Source: Piper betle (taxonomy: Eukaryota > Streptophyta > Magnoliopsida > Piperales > Piperaceae). Taken from it: DNA of 64,000 nt. The notes beneath the pieces were generated by a model. The model did no database searches. It was not told the DNA's origin and saw only the letters and a program-made list of their open reading frames with translations. Both the position numbers and the translations under genes were made by a program. Shown here one piece after another: positions 23,428-36,611 of this stretch (positions within the stretch are counted from its first letter, which is position 1; each line of letters opens with the position of its first letter). Location of the stretch: positions 1 to 64,000 of the forward strand of contig JAURVB010002040.1 in NCBI GenBank assembly GCA_033002965.1, read 5' to 3'.

Positions 23428-26400
23428 ATGATTGAGGAGGAGGCCACTGACAAGAGAGGCGGGTCTGTGAGGAGGAGGCTTGTGGTGATGGATGGTAAGG
23501 GGGATTCGGATGACGACGAGCCGATTGGGTCGTTGTTGAAGTTTAAGAAGAAGAGGGTGAAATCAGGGTCTGTGGAGAGTAATGGTGGTGGGTTGAAGTT
23601 GGGAGGGTTGGATTATGGTGGGATGGATGATACGTTAGCCAGTTTTACAGAGAAGTTGAAAGCGCCCAAGGGTGACAAGGATGGTGGATCTGGTATGTTG
23701 AAGCGAGAGGGATTGATTTCGGAGCAGTTGAGTGCTGGTTCTTTGAAAAGACAGAAGTTGGAAAAATTAGGGTTTGGGGAGGTGGTAAAGAATTCGCTAG
23801 ATGGGACACCTAAGGATTCGTTGCTGGCATATGTACATAAAATGGGGAGGAAGAAAAAGTGCCCTGTTTCTGATGGGCACATGGATTTTGCATCCCGTGA
23901 AAGTAAGAAAGATATGAACCCTCCAGTTGATAGTGAGGTTAAGTCCAGATTGCCTCAAAATGATGGAGAAAAAGCCTGCCAATCAGATGACGAACTGGTG
24001 AAAAATTCAGATGCGATAATTGATAGATTGATGATTAATCCTGTGGAGAAGCAATTATCTTCAAGGCATAAAAGTAATAAGCATCATAAAGGAGATGGAA
24101 TACTTGATGAAAGTTATCAACTTGATCATGCTCATAGACTGAACTTTGATTCCATTATCAATCAAAGGAAAATGTTAAAACTTCATGAAAATGACAGACC
24201 AGATAGAATCTCTGACAAGGTTTTGGTTCTACTTGAGAATGGTAGTGACCAGAAGGCTAAAGAATTGGTCGGAAGAAATCAAGTAAGGGAATCTTCAGAT
24301 GAAAGAGAAGGTGCTTGCAATCTTCAGGGAAAATTTCTACCAGAGTCAAGTGCCGAAACTATGGACTGTGTAAATTTGAAAAGTGAATCAGATAAGGATA
24401 TTAGACACAGCCAACAAGTTTCAGCTTCTCATTTATGTGCAGAAACAGATGGTTCTAAGTTTAATCCTGCTATAAATGAGTTATCAAATGCTGCTGATTT
24501 AGGCTCCAATGTTTGCAAAGATGGTAATACTGAGAGCCTAGTGAAACCTGACTTTGTTGAAGGGCTGCTACCCTATTCATTAGATGTGACCAAGTCTGCC
24601 AATTCAAGAGAAAAGAATATTGATGACAGTAGTCATTCATCTGAGACTAGTAACCGAAACACAAAATCCTATTCAATTTTGCGGACATTGCGTAAAAAGA
24701 AAACACGTAAACATGGAGATATGGCTTACGAGGGAGATAGTGATTGGGAAGTTCTGGATCATGAACATGAACCTTTTGAAAGCAACAATAGCTCTGATGG
24801 AAATAGATTAAGAAGGGAAAAAGATAAGCTCGACACTTTGTCAAGCCCATTGGTGGAAATCAATATTGGTGGAACTGCAGCTGTTGCTGCTGGCTTGAAA
24901 GCACATTCTGTTGACGTGGTTGAAAGAATTAAGTTTAAGGACATTCTGAAGCGTAAGGGTGGAGTCCAAGAGTATATTGATTGCAGGTAGGCCAATTAGT
25001 TGTTGACATATTACTGGTCACGTCTCTCTTGTCTTTTTTGTGAAAATAACGGATAATATATGAAGAATGATTTGATATTGGATAGTTTATTTTGTTCCCG
25101 TTATATTCGATTTTGTCACAACATTATCCTTTGCTTCAGACACAGGACAATATTAATTTTGAGGAATCTAATTTGATTTTTGCTTTTCTTATGATTAGAA
25201 TTATAGGGTCTACTGGAGCTACAATTTCTTAGAATTAGTATATAACTATAATATTTTTATCATTGTTTCTGGTTTTTGGATGATTCATGATGTATCACAG
25301 TGGCACTTTATCATGCTCCTCTGTCATCTCCTTTTTGAATTAATTGTATGTGTAGTTAGTCACTATAAGTCCTGTTAACAAGTCTAATTTATCATAATTA
25401 TTACCTGCTGCATCACGTTTGGATATGTTCTTGTGACATAAATATAATTGTAGTTGTGATAGCTTTTTGCTGTGGATATTAAGTCCATGCCAATATTAAC
25501 AGTAATAGGGACTATGTGTTGGGTGATGATGATGATTAGCAAGTAATATTTTTTTCATTGATGATCTTGCTCAATTTGAATTCGGGTAATATTTATTATT
25601 TATGTCTGCATCTCAAATGCAAAATATGGGGTAGCCAGGCAACCTTATATGGCTATACACTTGCTCCTGTTTGACATTCTTATCCCTTCTTATTTTGTTT
25701 TTCGGTCATTTATAAAGGAATGACAGGCTAAAGTGTGAATTTCTTAATTTATTAGAACATCTGATTGCAGAAATATGATTCTAGCTCTTTGGAGCAAAGA
25801 CGTGACCCGTATATTGTCGTTGGTGGACTGTGGAGTTACAGAAACTTCTTTAGAGAATGAACCACTACGAGCTTCTCTTGTTCGTGACATTTATAAGTTT
25901 CTTGATCAAAATGTAAGTTTTTCTTTTTCCTTTTTTTGCCAAAATCACTTCTCCATGAAAAATTTTGGTATGTTATTCTTTTTCCCCTGTAGGAGAAGAA
26001 TGTAATACTTTTGTTCTTTTTCTAGTTTATTCTGATAATATATTATTTTGTTGCCTTTCTATTCTTCCTTACAAGTTTCAATGAAAGTACTATTGATTAT
26101 CCAATGTCTGTAAAAATGCTAGTCACTCCAAAATTTCTATGGACTAATATTATGGGAGCATTTTTGCAATTCTAATTAGCTTTCTACAGGGTTACATTAA
26201 TGTTGGCATTGCCTCAGAAAAGGGAAATACTCATTCTGAAGTTTCCCCTCATTTTAAATTTTCTAATGATGACCGACTTAATGAAGATAGAGGTGGTCAC
26301 GCTGCTGATTCTGATGAGGGAGTTAAATTCATTGTTGGTCAGATTAAGAGTGAACCTACAATTGAGGACTTATCTCTTAATAGCATACAGTTGAAATCGG

Positions 26401-29400
26401 TAGGTGATATGGAAATGATGATACACATTGAAGTTGCTGAAGAGAAAGAAGGGCCGACTAATGCAAAGGGTGAAAGTTTGACTCTTTTGGAGTCATGTTC
26501 AGATTTTAAACATGTTCGGGAGCTTGCTTCTTGGACAACAATCACAAGTGACCTTCAAAACTGTAATCTGGATATGCAGGCATCGAGTGGAAATTCTGAA
26601 GCAGTGAATCTTCGAACCGAGCTCAGAGATGGCAAAGATCTGCACATGGATGACGAATATCATTTTGATTCTCACATTCGTGGGAAGGTAATAGTTGTTG
26701 GTGCTGGTCCTGCTGGCTTAACTGCAGCACGCCATCTTCAACGGCAAGGATTTGCAGTTAACATTCTGGAGGCTCGGGATAGAATTGGAGGTCGTGTTTA
26801 CACAGATTATAAGTCACTGTCTGTTCCTGTGGATCTTGGTGCCAGCATCATCACCGGAGTAGAAGCTGATATTACCACTGAGAGAAGACCTGATCCATCC
26901 TCACTGGTTTGTGCACAGTTAGGCCTTAAACTTACTGTGTTGAACAGCAATTGCCCTTTGTATGACATAGTGACGGGGGAGAAAGTTCCTTCTGATTTAG
27001 ATGAGGCTTTGGAAGCAGAATATAACAGTCTTCTTGATGACATGGATGTCCTTGTGGCAGAAAATGGTCAAAGTGCCATGAAAATGTCACTTGAAGAAGG
27101 GATAGAGTATGCTCTTAGACATCGACGAGGGACGGTTTCTGCTTATACAACTGAAGTGGATCACTTGATGCTGCCTGTTGAGTCCAGTGATGCTGTTTTA
27201 GCAAATGGGACCCATGAAAAGTTTTCTAATGACAGTAATGAAAGGTGCGATGTTTTAAGCCCACTTGAGCGGAGACTGATGGATTGGCATCTAGCCCATT
27301 TGGAATATGGATGTGCTGCTTTGTTAAAAAAGTGTCACTTCCTTATTGGAATCAGGATGATGTGTATGGTGGATTTGGTGGGCCTCACTGCATGATCAAA
27401 GGGGGTTACGGTGCTGTTGTTAACTCTTTAGCAAAAGGTCTTAGAATTCACCTAAAACATGTTGTAGCAGAGATTGATTATGTTCCACAGAATGGCAAGG
27501 CTCATGGTCAACAAAATGCAGTTAAAGTATTGACAACAGATGGTACTGAATTTATTGGAGATGCAGTTCTTATAACTGTTCCACTTGGTTGTTTGAAGGC
27601 TAATGGCATAAAGTTTTCTCCTGAGTTACCTGAATGGAAAAAGTTGTCAATAGAAAGACTTGGTTTTGGAGTGCTGAATAAAGTCATATTGGAGTTTCCT
27701 GTAGTCTTTTGGGATGATAGTGTAGATTACTTTGGGGCAACTGCAGAAGAAACAGATAGACGAGGCCAGTGTTTTATGTTCTGGAATGTCAAAAAAACTG
27801 TTGGTGCTCCTGTTCTAATTGCCCTTGTGGTTGGTAAAGCTGCTCTTGATGGTGAAGACTTAAGTGTATCTGATCATGTGAATTATGCCTTGATGATTTT
27901 GCGCAGACTCTTTGGGGAATCTTCAGTGCCAGATCCTGTTGCATCTGTTGTGACAAATTGGGGAAAAGATCCCTTCAGCAGGGGGGCCTATTCTTATGTT
28001 GCTGTGGGTGCGTCTGGTGAGGATTATGATGTTTTGGGTCAGCCTGTTGATAATTCTTTATTTTTTGCTGGTGAGGCCACCTGTAAAGAGCATCCAGATA
28101 CTGTTGGTGGGGCCATGATGAGTGGTCTTCGAGAGGCAGTACGTATAATTGATATCCTAGGCACTGGAAATGATAGCATAGCAGAAGTAGAGGCCATGAA
28201 AGCTGATCAGAGGCAGACGGATAGTGAAAGAGATGAAATAAGAGACATGGCAAAGAGACTTGAGGCACTTGAGCTTTCAAATGCATTGTGCAAGAGCTCG
28301 CTGGATGGGGCGCAAAAGGTTCTAAGCAAGGAGGTCCTTTTGAAGGAGATGTTCTTAAATGCAAAGTCAACTGCTGGACGGCTTCTGCTGGCTAAAGAAA
28401 TGCTGACACTTCCCGTTCAGATGTTAAAATCATTTGCTGGAACCAAGGACGGACTATGCAGACTCAACTCTTGGATATTAGTAATTTATATGACTTGTAG
28501 ACTTTCCTACCAATTTTGTAGGAGTTACAACATCTAACATGTTTTTCTTCTTCCTTAATTATAGGACTCTATGGGAAAGGATAAAACTCAACTTTTGCGT
28601 CACTGTGTTCGGTTACTGGTTCTTGTTTCAACTGATCTGCTGTCTGTCCGTTTATCTGGTAAGATTCTTCATCTTCCTATTGTCTTTATGAATGGGATTG
28701 AGAATGTGTACTTGTAATGGTTTTTAAGAGGCATACCATTTGGAAAGCACATGATGCTGTTTAGTATTGAAATTTTGACTGGCATATTATTGATAGAGGC
28801 ATTATTAGGTGCAAAAATATGACATATGTTATTGTGTGTATTTTGCTTATTTTTGTGAATGTGGAATTCATTTTGTGTAATATTCAAGTGTCCCATCTGG
28901 CCGGTTCTACTAGGCAAAAACGATGAAGTTATCTAATATGGCCATGATGGTAATGTTGAAATTGGAAGGTTATTCGTTAAGGTTTTCTTTTCTTTTTCTT
29001 TTATTTATAAAAAAAAATCAACCTGTAAAGTTTGGCATTGAGGTCTAGCTGTAAGACGCAATTACACTTTTTGCATGATAGAATTCAAATATTTATGAAA
29101 GATCATTTTTCTGATATTGGCACTAATAGTTAAGTGCAAAAACAAAAAAATTGCGAATGTCGGTTGTTTTTATCACATTTGTTGATTGAGTCTTACGGTT
29201 CTTTTTTTTTTGCTGACTCTTATGTGAAAGTGCACAAGTCATATGACTCACTGATATCAAATTTTAACCATTCTATCATGTTCTTACACTTCCCCTAATT
29301 CCAATCATTTGGGATTAGGTGGATGATGTGGTGATATAATGTTCACATATTTTAGTTTTGGAAGGCATATTTCGAGAATATAACTAATATGTCATTACTT

Positions 29401-32400
29401 AACTGTGTTCTGCAATATATTTTAGCTTTCTCCTATGTAGTGACTTTTCCCAATCTTCTAGCATGACCAAATACGCTCACTTGTGCTTCCAAATGAAACC
29501 TAACTCCTTCAAGTTTTCTTCTAGTTGGAAGACAAGGGTCAATTTCTAATTGATCTTAATTTACAAGTGATCTCTGCCCATGACCAGTTATGTTTGCAAT
29601 AGCATGGACTGTTTTTGATCCATTGATTATAGCCAACATATTTTTCAGAAATGACTTACTCGTGATGTACACTCTGTGTTCATTTGGCATCTCTTATTCA
29701 TTTCTATCTCATTTATTTTGTAGGCATTGGCAGAACCGTGAAAGAAAAGGTCTGCAACCATACAAGTCGTGACATCCGTGCCATTGCAAGCCAATTGGTC
29801 AATGTCTGGATAGATATTTTTCGCAAGGAAAAGGCTACGAGTGGTGGATCAAAACTACTGAAGCAAGTAACTGTCTCAGACATGTCAAGGCTTAAAGGGA
29901 GAGATCTGAGCTCCGGAAGTCATTCACCTTCTCGGGTGAATAACAGGAAGGCACACTCAAAGATTAACAAATTGGAAGAGATTAATTCTGCACGTACTGC
30001 CAAGCATAACCAGGGAATGGAATCCAAGTTGGAAGATAGTATAATGTCCGAGGAGGAAAAAGTAGCTTTTGCTGTTGCTGAAGCTGCTCGTGCTGCAGCA
30101 CTTGCTGCTGCAAAGGTCTGTCATTCTCTAATCACTAGATCGCTGGTAAATCCATTTACTTTTACTAGGAATATGAATTACAACCAGTGTTATGATTTGA
30201 AGAACCAGATTTGTAGCTTTAAGTGGTTCATTGCAGAATTAGATGTTTGAAACATATTTAGAACAGGAAAGAAATGCATTTGCTAGAAGATAATTGCGTC
30301 TTTTTTAATTTATTTGTGCTTTAAGTGGTTCATTGCAGAATTAGATGTTTGAAACATATTTAGAACAGGAAAGAAATGCATTTGCTAGAAGATAATTGCG
30401 TCTTTTTTTAATTTATTTGTGCTTTATCATGAATATTGTGGTTTGATTATGATACTTCATTTGGAAATTAAGAATTGTAAAATTACAATAATTTCAGAGG
30501 GTTTTAGTTCTTTCTCTCTCTTGGGGGCTGTAAAAGTTACGAGTTTACCATTGCGTTTCAGTGCTCATTTTGTGCCATTGATTTAAAACAAGGGGCAATA
30601 AAAAGTTCATGCCACTGATGTTAGCCTAATTCAGATAAGGTGATGATGATGCGTAATGGATTTGTGTTGGGTTGTTGGTATTTTTTTTGCAGAATGAGCC
30701 CTTTTTAGGTCTATTTGCATCTTATCTGCATTATGACTTATAAAACTTTCTTATTCTTCTGAGCTGTTTTCTTTTGGGCTATTGGGAAACTGATTACTAG
30801 TGCATCAATGGCTAATGCAGGCATATGCATCTGCTGAAGCACATTCCACCACCTTGCACGAGCTCCCAAAAATTCCGTCATTTCACAAATTTGCTAGGCG
30901 GGAGCAATATGCACAAATGGAAGAAACTGATCTTAGAAGCAAAAAATGGCCGGGTACTACTTTAGGGAGGCAAGATTGTTTATCTGAAATTGATTCCAGA
31001 AACTGTCGGGTCCAAAACTGGTCGGTTGATTTCTCTGCTACTTGCACTAACCTTAACAGCCCAAGAATGTCTGGAGATAATTATACACATCAGAGCTACT
31101 CAAATGCCCTTGTTTGCAATTATAATGTCAGAGAGCATTCAGGTGAAAGTGTAGCTATGGAGAGTAGCAGACTGACTAGAGCATGGGTGGATAGTGCAAA
31201 CAACGGAGAAGGGAAAGATTACCATGCCATTGAGATGTGGCGTTCTCAGGCAGCTAGTGCTGATGCCGAGTTTTATCAAGCAAATATTGCGGTGCAGGAT
31301 GAGGGAGATTCAACAATAACACTCAAGCTCCCACAAGTAGACAAAAACTCTTCTCAAGAGAACAAAATATGTACTGACCTGCGACCCAGGGGGCCTGATG
31401 TGATAAAAAAGGCAGTTGTAGATTATGTTGCCTCACTACTTATGCCTCTTTACAAAGCAAGGAAGCTTGACAAGGAAGGATACAAGTCAATACTCAAGAA
31501 AAGTGCAGCTAAAGTAAGTTTATACATGTTTAGGTTTATGCAAACTATGTTTTTCTTATTCTTTTTTGACCTTGCATTCTCGCTAGAAAGGCTGCCATCT
31601 TGTCCAAAAGGAGTCTGATCCGTGGCTGTATTAGTTTACTTGAATATGTGAAAACATCAATGTTGACAGATGTTGAAATTTCTATAGATACCTGGCTTCC
31701 AATTTGATTTAAATTTGGATTGGGCATATTTATCTGACCCTTTAATTTTCTTTTGAGGGATTTTTGAGTCTGAATTTGCGTTTCGGTTTAGTTGCAACTC
31801 AATCTTAAGGCTCAGATTTAGATTGTATTAAAACTTTCACGAGAAAGTATTAGTTAAGAGCCTCATTAGTTGCATCTCTTTGTCAGTGTCTGTTTTTGCT
31901 CACATGTCCAATCATTTGCAGTTCAATTTGTGGCTTGTTTGAGTTTAATCATCTTTTTCTCCGTTTGGTTTTGCTAGGTGATGGAGCACAGCTCTGATGC
32001 AGAGAAGATGATGTCTGATACTGCTTTTCTTGACTGCAAGAGAAAAAATAAGGTATGAATCTGTTCTAGGCCTGGGAAATGGATTTGTGGCTTTACAATG
32101 GGTCCGTGGTTAAACATTGCTGTCAAAATGTTTTTCATAGGGATATGTGCCAATAGGGGGAGGACTTCAGGCCTCATCTGAATTTGATACTTAAGTTTTA
32201 TGAAATTTCTGTATTTTGGACAGTTTCCCGTAATTATGTCTTTTCTGGTATGATGCAAATACCCATGATGCAAGTTTAATTCTCTGAAATTCTTAGTGAA
32301 TTATTGAATCTCTTCTCTTCTGTTTCCATTATTCTCCCTGTAATTTTACTTCTGCTCGCCCAACTTTTCTTCTTGGTTTTTCAAATGCCATCTTGGGTGG

Positions 32401-33068
32401 CTTTTAAAGATGATCTGTCCAAGATTTCAGTAAGATCTGGAAACTGCTCTTGAAAGCTTCCTACAAATTCCTGTTAAGGTGGATTTGTTTTTGGCTCTTT
32501 TAGAATATAGTGGCTATCAAGATCTTGCTGTTGGGAAATCGTTGTGTTTAACTGTATGCACATTATATATTTAAGTAATAGAAGTCCAGAATATTGATCC
32601 TTGGTTTCTTTAGGAGTGTTGACATGTGCTGTTGTATACTAAGCTACTGGGACTAAAAGTCTGGTTTTTTTGTCTTTCTTTTCATATTTATGGACTATTT
32701 AATATCAATAGTATACTTACGCCAGATGTGCTTGTCCACAAACATTGAATGTTTGTTTTACATTTTTAATATTCTTTACTCAATTTTCATGTGCTACTGC
32801 GATTGATTTGGATAATATATAATCTTGTGCCTTGATGAGATGGTGTCCTGCTTTAATTTTGCTGACTTTCAATCTTTCCCCTTTCCAGTTTAGTTTCATT
32901 ATCACCAAAGACTGATTAATGTTTTATTTTTTTTTCAATCTATTCAGGTCTAGCCCAGTTTCTTTCATTGTGACTGACTAAATCTTTTACCTTTTATTAT
33001 AGATTCGTGCTTTTGTGGACAAGTTGATTGAGAGATACATGAAAACGCAGGCAGCTGTGAAATCTTGA
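23428..33068 (+). CDS. LDL3: LSD1-like lysine-specific histone demethylase, LDL3 type, with one frame break in the catalytic domain
   Basis: Eight coding exons with GT-AG introns: 23428-24986, 25771-25912, 26190-28480, 28565-28658, 29724-30115, 30821-31513, 31978-32052 and 33003-33068. Read through, they give about 1770 residues. Order: an acidic/basic N-terminal part with DSDDDEPIGSLLKFKKKR; a SWIRM domain (about 485-585, ALWSKDVTRIL and LVDCGVTET); an FAD-dependent amine oxidase from about 730 (VVGAGPAGL, ARDRIGGRVYTD) to about 1240 (FAGEATCKEHPDTVGGAMMSG), with the conserved Lys in GVLNKVILEF; and a C-terminal helical SRI-like segment (about 1686-1765, KKAVVDYVASLLMPLYK). The family removes H3K4 methyl groups in the nucleus; LDL3 is the long plant member, about 1.6 kb-codon size in Arabidopsis. 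One break: the A-run 27326-27331 has six A where seven keep frame, near residue 946. ATG 23428 was chosen because it precedes the DDDEPIG block by the usual distance; ATG 23488 is possible. Confidence 0.9.
30216..30420. repeat. Near-perfect 102-bp tandem duplication in an LDL3 intron
   Basis: The unit starting 'gctttaagtggttcattgcag' at 30216 starts again at 30318 and runs to about 30420. I see only one difference, an extra T in the second copy's T-run. Each copy carries a TTCATTGCAG acceptor-like site. It lies in the intron between exons 29724-30115 and 30821-31513. Confidence 0.92.
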
Positions 33069-36000
33069 CATCTTAAAAGATTGAGGAGCATATAATTTCT
33101 TTTCTTATCAATTACACGAAGTGGCCACCAAGGACCGGATCTTATTTTGTAACCATCAGGACTTGTTTACTTAGTGCTGGAGGAGTCAACCAAAAGATTT
33201 TCCGTTGACTTTGCAAATGTTAAGATGGAAGACAAATGTACAAATTGATCACCAGCTCATGGAGGCAAGTGGCCAATGTAGCTTTTTTGAAGCATGGATT
33301 CCCGAAACAAAACATTGAAAGAGGAACATATCATTTTTTGGGGCAAGTTTTGGCAGTTATCCATTTTTTTAAATGAAAAATGGAGCACTGCTGAGCTGTG
33401 CCTTCCCTCCATGAATGGCATTATAGGCTGCCTGATGATGATTTATTATTTCACTCGACCCTGATTTACAAGGTACTAGGCAGAGCAGGTGTACAGCATC
33501 TACTTGTTTGATATTGGCAACATATTGATTATTTTAAAAATCCTTCTCATAATGTTCAGCACACTCGCTGCAAATTTGATGCAGTTTTTTTGTAACTTCA
33601 GTTTCTCTGGGTAATCAGATTTACAATGTTAGTTAACAATCTTGTGTTGCCAGTTTTCTATTCAGTTTTTGCTCATGTGCTGACTTTTGGCTGATGGGAG
33701 TTGGAAAAAGAACATGACTATTGCATAGAATTTCAGGTTTTATATACATCTCAGATATATCTACCTGCTGCTATGCCGTTTGCTTGAGTTCTACAGGACA
33801 ACTGCTGATTGAATTCATCGGTGCAGTTTCACATTTCATGTACTTTTTCTGCAAATATTGAAGGGTACTTATCGGCCAACTTTGGAAACGAGATTGACTG
33901 CTATAGTCAATTTAATGTACAGTATGAAGATTATAGTTATAGAAGTAATGATTTTGTGGCAAGTGCATCCACCGTCACTGAAGTTTCTTTTTTGATGTGG
34001 TAGGAGGTTTCATGGACATGGAGTATCACATTTGAGCTGGCTGTGGGATTTTAACGGCAACTGTTTTTTCCAGACAATTTCTCAGACATGGAGTATTGCA
34101 TTATCTCCAGCAATTTTTCCCACATAGCTTTGTGTGCTGGTTGCTTTTAATTTCATTATGGAGCTACGGTCCATAGTGAATGTTCATTTTATGCTGCATT
34201 TCATTTCTTCGTGAGCTTTATTTTGCAGGGACCAATTGCCTTGCTGTTTATCCCTGTGAAAATGGTGCCAAGCCTTTGCGATGGTATTGATCTCACTCCG
34301 CCATTTTCTGTAAGTGCTTGTAATATAGATGCATAATGCACAACTTAGGTGAAATTATCATTACTTTTGCAAGCAACCAATAAATTGGCCATATAGATAT
34401 ACCTGAATTATGAGGTTGCTTTATTGTTCTAGCATTGACGTATTGATTTGCTGGTGAAATAATTAAACATTATTGTGATTGTGCATATTGGTTCCACCAT
34501 TGCGCTTGTATGGTTATGCCCTTAAATTGAATGTTTCTTGATCCAACTTAGTGATTGTATATACGTTGATAATCCTCATGTTTGTTATTATCGGGGAAGA
34601 GCTGTTGGCTAAACGACTTCTGTTGTTTTATGGACTTGTGCATTGTTCAGTAGTGATGCGATGCAGGAATACCATGACTTCCATTCTTATGTATAGATTT
34701 TGTGAGTAATTTTATTTCTTTAAACTGATCATAGAGATTTCAACTTACAACTTGGCATTATATTATAATGTTTATTATCAGTTTAGACATTTCATTTTGG
34801 ATTTGGTAGGTAAAAACCTCTAGTACAGCATTTAAGTAATACGACGAGAATTGCTGCGCCTAGCACTTAGAAACCTTTATCTTTGGTGGCCATGTTCTCT
34901 TCAAATGGCTGGGGGAATGTTATTACCTATGCGAATGTTGATAAACATTTTTAAGCCTTTTATTTTTTTGAAAGATTTTAAAGTCTTTTAACATATGTAA
35001 GCGAGGTAATAAATCTTCTCTCGTAGTGGGTCTCTCGTAACACAATGTTAACATCATTTTCGACTCAAATGGAAGCATATAAGACCCCTAAAAGTTAGCC
35101 TCATATTTAATATTTTTTCGAGTAAAATCTATACTGAGGATGTATTTATTGACTGTCATTTTTAAAGAGATAATTTAGATTTATCATGTTACATTTGGGT
35201 TGGGTTGTCATAAATAGTATCAGAATTCATCTAGAAGTGGGCTAAGCTGTTAGTCGTAGGTTGAAGATAGAATTTTCTAAGATAGGTAGATTGTAAGACC
35301 CTAATTATGCATTGAATACTTCATAGAGTAAGATTTATATTATATTAGGTATATGTTTATTAATCTTCAACTTAGATAACTACGGTTGAAGGGATGATTT
35401 AGGCCTATTAGTTTGCACTTAGATTAAATAATTATAACATAAAATAGAGAAGATTTGAAAATATATAATAAGATATTATTATTATAAACGAGCGAATAAG
35501 TATCATTTACACCGTCTAAAAATGACAAAATAATTACTTTGTGTGTAATCATAGAAATCAAATATTTTCTTAAAGGGACTCCGGCTAGTTTTCAATTAAT
35601 AAGATGCAAATGGATTTTTTTAACGGTGCAAGTAATTTTACTCTATATTCTATGGGTTATGGTAATTCAAGATTAGTTGCACTCTTGCGAACAATTATTT
35701 GGCATAAGTGGACGACGACAACGGCATAAATATTTTTCATAAGTAGGACAAGCCTTGAAAAGAGTTAAATTACAACAAATATTAAAAACTGAGCAGGTCC
35801 GCTACCCAACCCAACAGAATTGGACCCAACTCAAATGAGATTAAACCCAACAACTTAAATACTCTTAACTTGGATGGCCTCACGGAAGGATCTGAATAAA
35901 TGAATTGTATGTTTAGTCGGTTTGAGTATTCGAACTAATTTGGTTTGGGCCGATTTGGTTGTGAGTGATCCTTATTTTGGCAACTTTGATACCACAACGG

Positions 36001-36540
36001 CGAGTTTTGGGAGCTTGGGAAATAACTCTCCACCGCTTCGGTATACGTGCTTTCGAATTCAGATAAGGTATTATGGAAGCTTTAGTTATACGGATTTTTT
36101 AGGCAAATAGTGAAGCTTTTGTCAAGTTGAACATTAAGACAAATGCGAATATCTGAGCATGTAAAAACATATAAGAAGTTTGAGGGGGTGGAGCCGAGTC
36201 TTGCTCAACTCAAAAGCTAGATTTTTCTTTTGTCTTCAAGGCTGGGTGTGCAGACAGGAGACGATTAGTGTTTAAGCTGATTTATGAGTTAAATTAATTT
36301 GTACTTATTTTTTTATAATTATTTTGAGTATTGATGTATATTTTAATTTGTCATAATTACATATATTGGAGGAATACATTAAAGCTTTATTTTTGGTGGA
36401 AAGGTATCTTTTGATGCTTGTTCAGAGGCAGATGGAGTTAAGCATGGATATAATTTTGACATTACGCTTTTCTTAAAGTTTTTTTATTTTAATTATTTTA
36501 ATTAATATTTTAAATTGAGGTTTTTATTTTGAGGGGTAGT
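33069..36540. other. 3' leader of LDL3 and intergenic stretch
   Basis: The first several hundred bases after the LDL3 stop are typical T-rich 3' untranslated sequence. A possible untranslated exon with AG...GTAAG borders lies at about 34229-34311. Beyond about 34350 it is AT-rich intergenic DNA. Short open frames such as 33809-34003 and 35922-36110 carry no recognisable features. Confidence 0.45.
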
Positions 36541-36611
36541 TTCGTCTTTTCGTAGCATGGTCTTCTTCTCCGGTCACCCGACGTCCCCCTCCCCTCCCAA
36601 ACGAAGGTCCC

